This document shows positions 59,390 to 64,000 of a DNA stretch of 64,000 nt, piece after piece. Source of the stretch: Cognatishimia coralii (GTDB lineage Bacteria; Pseudomonadota; Alphaproteobacteria; Rhodobacterales; Rhodobacteraceae). Numbering within the stretch: position 1 is the first letter of the stretch; each line of letters starts with the position of its first letter. The DNA is taken from contig NZ_JBBGAZ010000007.1 of the NCBI RefSeq assembly GCF_037478305.1, positions 124,001 through 188,000 of the forward strand. The letters run 5' to 3'. Under the pieces are notes generated by a model that was not told where the DNA came from, did not search any database, and saw only the letters and a program-made list of their open reading frames with translations. The position numbers and the translations under genes were made by a program.

Positions 59390-60606
59390 TGGATTTTGAA
59401 GCCTTTTTCGAACAGCAACTGCAATCGCTAAAGAACGACGGCAACTATCGCGAGTTTGCAGAGTTAGAGCGCCACCGCGGCGCATTTCCAAATGCCACGT
59501 GTCACAATGGTCCGGGCGAGGTGACGATTTGGTGCTCAAACGACTATCTGGGAATGGGGCAGCATCCTGCGGTGCTTGCCGCGATGCATGACGCACTAGA
59601 TCGAACCGGAGCCGGGGCAGGGGGCACCCGCAACATTTCGGGCACCACGCATGCGCATGTACTCTTGGAGAAAGAGCTCGCAGACCTGCATGGCAAAGAG
59701 GCCGCTTTGCTGTTTACGTCGGGCTATGTTTCCAATTGGGCGGCTTTGGGAACTTTGGCCTCAAAGATACCAAACTGCGTTGTGCTATCGGACGCGCTAA
59801 ACCATGCCTCAATGATCGAAGGCATCCGTCATTCGCGCGCCCAGAAAGTGATCTGGAAACACAATGATGTTGCCGACTTAGAGGCGAAGTTGCGGGCGCT
59901 CCCAAAAGAGCAACCAAAGCTCATCGCCTTTGAAAGCGTCTATTCCATGGATGGTGATATCGCGCCAATCAAGGAAATCTGTGATCTGGCGGATAAATAT
60001 GGGGCGATGACATATCTGGATGAGGTTCATGCTGTCGGGCTCTATGGTCATCGGGGTGGTGGGATCGCAGAAGAGCGTGGTTTGATGGATCGGATCACAG
60101 TTATCGAGGGCACGTTGGGTAAGGCTTTTGGTGTCGTGGGGGGATATATTGCCGCTTCGTCTAAGCTCTGCGACTTTATTAGATCGTTTTCCAGCGGGTT
60201 CATTTTTACAACCGCCCTACCGCCCTCGGTTGCGGCAGGGGCGGCGGCCTCTGTCAAACACCTAAAGAACAGTCGCACAGAGCGAGAGACCCATCAGGCT
60301 CGCGTGGCCGAAGTGCGCGCGCGGCTGGATGCGATCGGACTGCCGCATATCGACAATCCAAGTCACATCATCCCCGTGGTTGTCGGTGATCCGGGAAAAT
60401 GTAAGTTTATCTCGGACACGCTGCTTAAGAGGTACGGCATCTATATCCAGCCCATAAACTATCCGACCGTCCCAAAAGGCACTGAACGCCTTAGGATCAC
60501 GCCATCCCCTGTTCACAGCATTGAGGATGTGGAAAGGCTGGTGTCCGCGCTTGAGGACCTCTGGACGCAATGTGAGCTCGCACGCGCGCCTATGGCAGCG
60601 CAATAG
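59389..60606 (+). CDS. hemA: 5-aminolevulinate synthase
   Basis: A 405-residue PLP enzyme of the alpha-oxoamine synthase family. The PLP lysine is Lys245 in EGTLGKAFGVVGGY. Other landmarks are WCSNDYLGMGQHP, the GAGGTRNISG loop and YLDEVHAVGLYG. It condenses glycine and succinyl-CoA to 5-aminolevulinate, the first step of haem synthesis in alphaproteobacteria. The gene sits inside the sox island and overlaps its neighbours by one base on each side. It is likely an extra copy supplying haem for the several Sox cytochromes; that the chromosome has another copy is expected but not visible here. Confidence 0.93.
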   Translation: MDFEAFFEQQLQSLKNDGNYREFAELERHRGAFPNATCHNGPGEVTIWCSNDYLGMGQHPAVLAAMHDALDRTGAGAGGTRNISGTTHAHVLLEKELADLHGKEAALLFTSGYVSNWAALGTLASKIPNCVVLSDALNHASMIEGIRHSRAQKVIWKHNDVADLEAKLRALPKEQPKLIAFESVYSMDGDIAPIKEICDLADKYGAMTYLDEVHAVGLYGHRGGGIAEERGLMDRITVIEGTLGKAFGVVGGYIAASSKLCDFIRSFSSGFIFTTALPPSVAAGAAASVKHLKNSRTERETHQARVAEVRARLDAIGLPHIDNPSHIIPVVVGDPGKCKFISDTLLKRYGIYIQPINYPTVPKGTERLRITPSPVHSIEDVERLVSALEDLWTQCELARAPMAAQ

Positions 60607-61055
60607 TGAAAGGGTTTCCGGATATTCCACCGATCTGGTGGGTCGCGAGTATTGCTCTCATTCATGCGTTTCGTTGGGTCGCACCTGGGCTGCACGCTGA
60701 GATCGCCATTTTGGAATTCCTTTCGCGTGTGATTTTTGCGGCAGCGCTCGCATTGATCATGTGGTCGGCCATTTTGTTTTGGCGAAAGAAAACACCAATC
60801 GAGCCGCATCACACGCCCAAGGCCCTTATTGTTGAAGGGCCATACAAGGTGTCTCGGAACCCAATCTATCTTGCGCTTGTGATGCTCACAGCGGCCTCTG
60901 CATTGGGCGCGGGCTCCGTATTTGGTCTATTCGTCACGCTTGCACTGTGGCGCGTGTTGGATGCACGTTTTGCCGCGATTGAAGAAGAGCTACTCAAGGA
61001 AACCTTTGGAGGCGAAGCCGAGGCCTATTTGGTGCAAACACGCAGGTGGATTTGA
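60606..61055 (+). CDS. ICMT/PEMT-like membrane methyltransferase family protein
   Basis: A 149-residue membrane protein with about four spans. The family motif VEGPYKVSRNPIYLAL is followed by a Glu-rich end (IEEELLKETFGGEAEAYLVQTRRW), typical of isoprenylcysteine carboxyl methyltransferase-like and phospholipid methyltransferase-like proteins. The cofactor is probably SAM. A GTG start at 60606 overlaps the hemA stop by one base, so the two are coupled. Its substrate is unknown; thiol or lipid methylation are possibilities. It converges on the rhodanese gene 5 nt away. Confidence 0.8.
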   Translation: MKGFPDIPPIWWVASIALIHAFRWVAPGLHAEIAILEFLSRVIFAAALALIMWSAILFWRKKTPIEPHHTPKALIVEGPYKVSRNPIYLALVMLTAASALGAGSVFGLFVTLALWRVLDARFAAIEEELLKETFGGEAEAYLVQTRRWI

Positions 61056-61060
61056 AGACC

Positions 61061-61573
61061 TTAGTTCGTAGCCGCCCAAGTGTCGCGTGCGGCGTCATAG
61101 GCATCCGCTGCGTCTTTTAGATCAACCAGGGGAAGGCCCTTTTCAATCCACCCTGTGCCGCGCTGATTGCCGAACATGCCTTCAGATACGTCCACGATGC
61201 CTGTGATGCCGTTACGCTCCAGCACCTCTGCGATATAGGATGAGCGTCCGCCCGTTGCGCAGATGAGTGCGATCTTTTCAGGGGCGTATTGAGCCAACAG
61301 CGTCTGGAGTTGCGTTGCGAAATCAGGGCGGTGCATTGAAATGGGCCACGCGCCCGCAGCCAGCCCGCTTTCTTTCCATTCCTGCTCCGAGCGAATGTCG
61401 ATCAACACGATGTCTCCTGATGCTACGCTTTCCAAAGCTTGCTCGGCACTCATGATCGGAGCTTCGGCAAGCAACTGGCCAGCTTTCAGGATCACCACCA
61501 AAAGAACCGCGCTGAACCACATAAAGTGCATGTGCCTAAAGGAATAGCTTGGTTTCGCGACTGACTTGCTCAC
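61061..61573 (-). CDS. Membrane-anchored rhodanese
   Basis: A 170-residue protein with an N-terminal membrane segment (about 18-37) and one rhodanese domain. It has VLIDIRSEQEWKESGLAAGAW and the active loop LICATGGRSSYIAEVL, where the Cys carries persulfide sulfur. It should face the periplasm and transfer sulfane sulfur between donors such as thiosulfate and cyanide or protein thiols. It is the last of three minus-strand genes at the island's right end, overlapping the MBL gene by 4 nt. Confidence 0.85.
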   Translation of the reverse strand: MSKSVAKPSYSFRHMHFMWFSAVLLVVILKAGQLLAEAPIMSAEQALESVASGDIVLIDIRSEQEWKESGLAAGAWPISMHRPDFATQLQTLLAQYAPEKIALICATGGRSSYIAEVLERNGITGIVDVSEGMFGNQRGTGWIEKGLPLVDLKDAADAYDAARDTWAATN

Positions 61574-62514
61574 TCGAACTCCATCTGCTCATACACGCGA
61601 CCGGCGTTTCTGGTCGCCAGTTCCTCGAACGTATCGAGGTGTCTATAGGGGCTCTGATCAACGTAGTAGGCTTCAGCGAGATCGCCACCATTGTCTAGGT
61701 GCTCACCAATTTTCTCGCGAAGATACACCAGGTAGTCACGCGTATAGCGACGGACCTGGTCCATATTCGTTGGCGTGCCATGTCCCGGTATCACATATGT
61801 AGCATTCAACGCTTCAAACCCGGTTTCCCAGGTTTCGATCCAGTCATAGACAATCGTGTCTTCAAAGATCGGAAGCATACGCTGGTGAAAGGCCATGTCA
61901 CCGGCGATAACAAGGCTTTGTTCCGGCAACCAGACCTGAATATCCCCGGGGCCATGTGCTGGACCGAGATGAAGCACCTCTATCGTGTAAGACCCCATTT
62001 CAATTGAATACTTATCTTCAAAGGTAATGGTCGGGGCCGCGATGAACGTGCCTTCCGATTTGTCACGATTGTAGCGTTTCATATTCTCGAGAATGAACGG
62101 ACCGCGCTCGGCAATTTCATGCGCTGCATCGACATGGGCGAGAATAGGGACGCCAAGCTCAGACCAATAGGAGTTGCCCAACATGGCATGCCCTTGGCCA
62201 TTTTCATTGATCACCAATTTGACCGGCTGATCCGTGATTGCTTTGATCTCTTGATGCAGCGCTTGCGCCAACACATAGGCTGCGCCGCCGTTAACAACAA
62301 TGACGCCGTCACCGGTGACAATGAAGCTTAGGTTGTTGTTATGCCCCGTGTTTTCATAAGTCGGTGGAGCTGTCGCACCGATTGCAGACCAAATATGAGG
62401 GATGACTTCGATGGGTTTGGAATAAAGCGCAGATGCAGGGTACTGATCCGAAATATCTTCGCTGGCCAGAAGTGGTGACGCGAAAAAAATGAAAGGAAGG
62501 ACATAGCGCATCAT
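61570..62514 (-). CDS. MBL-fold hydrolase, SoxH-like, with altered metal motif
   Basis: A 314-residue exported protein (signal peptide VLPFIFFASPLLASED) of metallo-beta-lactamase fold. The usual HxHxDH motif is replaced by INENGQGHAMLGN. Other metal positions look kept: His in LHLGPAHGPGD, Asp in VIAGDMAFH and His in VIPGHGTP. Paracoccus sox loci carry two such genes, soxG and soxH, near soxF; this and the next gene are probably their counterparts. The substrate is unknown. It overlaps both neighbours on its strand. Confidence 0.78.
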   Translation of the reverse strand: MMRYVLPFIFFASPLLASEDISDQYPASALYSKPIEVIPHIWSAIGATAPPTYENTGHNNNLSFIVTGDGVIVVNGGAAYVLAQALHQEIKAITDQPVKLVINENGQGHAMLGNSYWSELGVPILAHVDAAHEIAERGPFILENMKRYNRDKSEGTFIAAPTITFEDKYSIEMGSYTIEVLHLGPAHGPGDIQVWLPEQSLVIAGDMAFHQRMLPIFEDTIVYDWIETWETGFEALNATYVIPGHGTPTNMDQVRRYTRDYLVYLREKIGEHLDNGGDLAEAYYVDQSPYRHLDTFEELATRNAGRVYEQMEFE

Positions 62515-63422
62515 CAGATCCCAATAAACCGATAACCATCGCGATACGGCTCGACTTTGCCCATGCCACCGTCGGGCAAATGGAACCCAATCAGCGTAAG
62601 GTCTTCTGAGGTCAGCCGATCAAAAAGCATCTGCCGCGTTTTGACGGCCAGCGCTGCGTCCTGATCTGATCCGCTTTCCCAGGAGGGACGTTGAAACGCG
62701 ACATGATGGTTGCCGATTGCATCACCAACAACAAGCGCTGCGTTGGACCCGTTTCGAATTTCAAATCCCATATGCCCCGGAGTATGCCCGGGCGAGGAAA
62801 CTGCGGCGATCCCCGGAAGAATCTCCGATCCGTCGTCAAATAGGACAACAGAATCTTCAATCGCCTCCATCCGTCGCTTAGCGCCAACCGCGAAAGCCGC
62901 GCGGGCCTCACCGATGGTTGAGACGGTCTCGGGATTCCACCAATAATCCCACTCTTGTCGACCCATCATGTAAGTTGCGTCGTAGAACAGTGGGTCATCG
63001 AACTCGTCAAGAAGCCCCCAAATGTGATCCGGGTGCGCATGCGTGAAAACCACATGGGTGATGTCTTCCGGAGCCAATCCAAGCGCATCCAGGCTGTCCA
63101 CGATCGTGCCTGCGCTTGGCATGAAATCTGGCCCCGAACCCACGTCAAATAATACGGTGTTTTCTCCATCTCGATAAAGCGCCAGATTGCATTCGGGTGT
63201 CAGGCGGTCTTTCGAAACGCCAAACTCCGAAAGGACATCGTCCAACTGATCTTGCGGCATCGGTTCAAATATGAAGCTTCCAGGGAGTATCAGGCTTCCG
63301 TCGCTCACCGTAGTAAGAGATGCGCTTCCTAAAGCGATTTCTGATTTGGCAAATCGGGGTAATGCACAGGCGAAAGGAGCAGCTAGAGCGTGGTTTAGAA
63401 CCCGTCTACGTGAGAAATTCAT
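62514..63422 (-). CDS. MBL-fold hydrolase, SoxG/SoxH-like
   Basis: A 302-residue protein with a Tat-like N terminus (FSRRRVLNHALAAPFACA) and a complete metal motif, VVFTHAHPDHIWGLLDEFDD. A second His is in VSSPGHTPGHMGFE, the Asp in ALVVGDAIGNHH and the last His in LIGFHLPDGG. It heads the three-gene minus-strand group with the other MBL protein and the rhodanese. The start at 63422 uses the TGAGG that lies 7 nt upstream; the ATG at 63434 contains that site and is less likely. A candidate operator lies just upstream. Confidence 0.82.
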   Translation of the reverse strand: MNFSRRRVLNHALAAPFACALPRFAKSEIALGSASLTTVSDGSLILPGSFIFEPMPQDQLDDVLSEFGVSKDRLTPECNLALYRDGENTVLFDVGSGPDFMPSAGTIVDSLDALGLAPEDITHVVFTHAHPDHIWGLLDEFDDPLFYDATYMMGRQEWDYWWNPETVSTIGEARAAFAVGAKRRMEAIEDSVVLFDDGSEILPGIAAVSSPGHTPGHMGFEIRNGSNAALVVGDAIGNHHVAFQRPSWESGSDQDAALAVKTRQMLFDRLTSEDLTLIGFHLPDGGMGKVEPYRDGYRFIGI

Positions 63423-63438
63423 GGCAGACCTCATACGA

Positions 63439-63454
63439 ATTATTAAATTCGAAT
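63439..63454. promoter_or_regulatory. ATTA-N8-GAAT site upstream of the terminal MBL operon
   Basis: ATTA-TTAAATTC-GAAT, followed by ATGA, has the same frame as the site before soxB (ATTA-ACGAATTC-GAAT-ATGA). It also includes the inverted repeat CGAATT-N4-AATTCG. It lies 17 nt upstream of the MBL start, a place where a repressor would block the transcript. Confidence 0.45.
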
Positions 63455-63846
63455 ATGATAATTTTGAGCCGCTGCGTCAAGGAAACAGCTTCGGGTTCGA
63501 TCTAGAAAACATCCGGTTGAATCGGGTAGGGGCTGCGAAAGAAATATTGAGAGTCAGAAATAGCCTTCGTCTTGCCTCGTGGGCTTGTTACCAGTTGGCG
63601 GGATCTTAAATTTGGTTGGCTGACTGCGCTCGAATGAGGCTGGGGAAGTTCAACTTATCGATTTTGGTTCGAACAGAACTTCGCAATGATTTTCGGCAAT
63701 CCGAGTTGCGGGAATGTTGCTTACTCGTGTTCGCGAAATCCCGCATGAAATTCCGCATGAACCACATTTTCGTGGGACGAGAAATTCCCCGTAAATTTCT
63801 GAAATAAATTAAAAAAAAATGAAGTGTGGCGATCCGTTTTGACGGA
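63455..63846. other. Non-coding right end of the island
   Basis: 392 nt without a convincing gene. It holds the two right arm repeats (63740-63758) and an AT-rich stretch (63793-63822) before the attR core. Minus-strand frames over the arms repeat Met-Arg units as at the left end and are unlikely to be protein. Confidence 0.55.
63740..63758 (+). repeat. Right integrase arm-type repeats (two copies)
   Basis: CCCGCAT at 63740 and TCCGCAT at 63752 are exactly 12 bp apart, in the same orientation and with the same period as the three left copies. The second ends 88 nt before the attR core. Confidence 0.6.
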
Positions 63847-63861
63847 CACCTCCTCCGCCAC
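63847..63861 (+). repeat. Right attachment-site repeat (attR core)
   Basis: CACCTCCTCCGCCAC is identical to the tRNA-Ser 3' end at 37415-37429. No tRNA body precedes it, so it is the displaced end created by integration. Confidence 0.82.
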
Positions 63862-63879
63862 TTTCCCCTTCGCCATGCA

Positions 63880-64000
63880 TCACAACATCAGCGCTTTTTC
63901 GACCAGTGCGCGTTTGTCCTGATATTGCGAAACATCCACACCGCGCTCTGCAAGGGCATCGCTCAGCTCTTGCTGGCTCAGGCTTTCAATGGCTTCAGTG
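63880..64000 (-). CDS. C-terminal fragment of a chromosomal protein, unknown
   Basis: The last 39 codons of a minus-strand gene whose 5' part lies outside the window; the stop TGA is at 63882-63880. The visible tail contains LSQQELSDALAERGVD and KRALVEKALML, a helix-turn-helix-like pair that resembles a small SAP-type motif. It begins 18 nt beyond attR and would be the original neighbour of the tRNA before insertion. The family cannot be named from this fragment. Confidence 0.6.
   Translation of the reverse strand, partial: TEAIESLSQQELSDALAERGVDVSQYQDKRALVEKALML

Larger units (their letters stand above)
37415..63861. mobile_element. Genomic island in tRNA-Ser carrying sox and a hydrolase module
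   Basis: A 26.4-kb segment bounded by a 15-bp direct repeat CACCTCCTCCGCCAC: 37415-37429 at the tRNA 3' end and 63847-63861 at the right end. Inside each boundary, after 87 nt on the left and 88 nt on the right, lie CCCGCAT repeats with 12-bp period, as expected of tyrosine-integrase arm sites. No integrase, excisionase or conjugation gene is visible. Either the integrase was lost and the island is fixed, or it is moved in trans. The cargo runs from an SDR at 38112 to an MBL gene ending at 63422. Confidence 0.78.

Noticed and set aside
38031..63457. Identical 13-mer AAATTCGAATATG near both island ends as terminal repeats.
   Set aside because: A few 13-mer matches are expected by chance within 26 kb, and the copies are not at matching distances from the two ends; the right copy is better explained as part of an operator-like site.

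Overview
The window looks like the chromosome of a marine Alphaproteobacterium of the Roseobacter group (Rhodobacterales). The grounds are the moderately high GC, the tightly overlapping operons, the SPOR/dacA/tmk/holB/tatD housekeeping block, and gene families and gene order typical of that group. All calls come from reading the translated sequence; no database search was run.

Layout. (1) 1-16012: the tail of an Lrp/AsnC regulator, an FAD oxidoreductase and an ECHDC3-like crotonase, then a carbohydrate region. That region has two FAH-family genes and an SMP-30 lactonase on the minus strand, divergent from a CUT1 sugar ABC transporter, a GH43 glycosidase, an extended SDR, an enolase-superfamily sugar-acid dehydratase, a 2-ketoglutarate-semialdehyde-type aldehyde dehydrogenase and a convergent FadR-type GntR regulator. 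Together these can be read as uptake of a xylo- or arabino-oligosaccharide, cleavage inside the cell, and oxidation to 2-oxoglutarate by a Weimberg-type route. (2) 16254-29199: a deacetylase-like protein and a full carbon-phosphorus lyase locus: phnCDE1E2, a hexapeptide transferase and phnF (minus strand), then phnGHIJKLNM. A small membrane-protein gene lies antisense in the phnI-phnJ gap. (3) 29259-31774: 5-oxoprolinase genes pxpB, pxpC and pxpA. (4) 31771-37131, minus strand: a PhnP-like hydrolase, tatD, holB, tmk, a D,D-carboxypeptidase and a SPOR lipoprotein. (5) tRNA-Ser(UGA) at 37339-37428.

(6) 37415-63861: a 26.4-kb genomic island inserted at the 3' end of that tRNA. A 15-bp direct repeat bounds it: the tRNA 3' end on the left and a copy on the right. 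Inside each boundary, 87 or 88 nt away, is a set of 12-bp-period CCCGCAT repeats that look like integrase arm sites. No integrase gene is present. The cargo begins with a small catabolic module: an SDR, two alpha/beta hydrolases with a Cys nucleophile, an NTF2-like protein and a TetR regulator. A sulfide/persulfide module follows: a Crp/Fnr regulator, a His/Met-rich protein, an ETHE1-like dioxygenase, a DUF442 protein and a SulP transporter. The rest is a complete sox thiosulfate-oxidation locus, soxTRS divergent from soxVWXYZABCD(E)F. Behind it come a DUF302 protein, an extra 5-aminolevulinate synthase, an ICMT-like protein, a rhodanese and two metallo-beta-lactamase-fold proteins.

The points most worth a second look are the tRNA-targeted sox island with symmetric arm repeats and no integrase, soxE lacking any start codon and readable only as a +1-frameshift extension of soxD, the repeated candidate SoxR operators, and the small TTG-start membrane gene inside the C-P lyase operon. 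I saw no IS elements, CRISPR arrays or rRNA genes.
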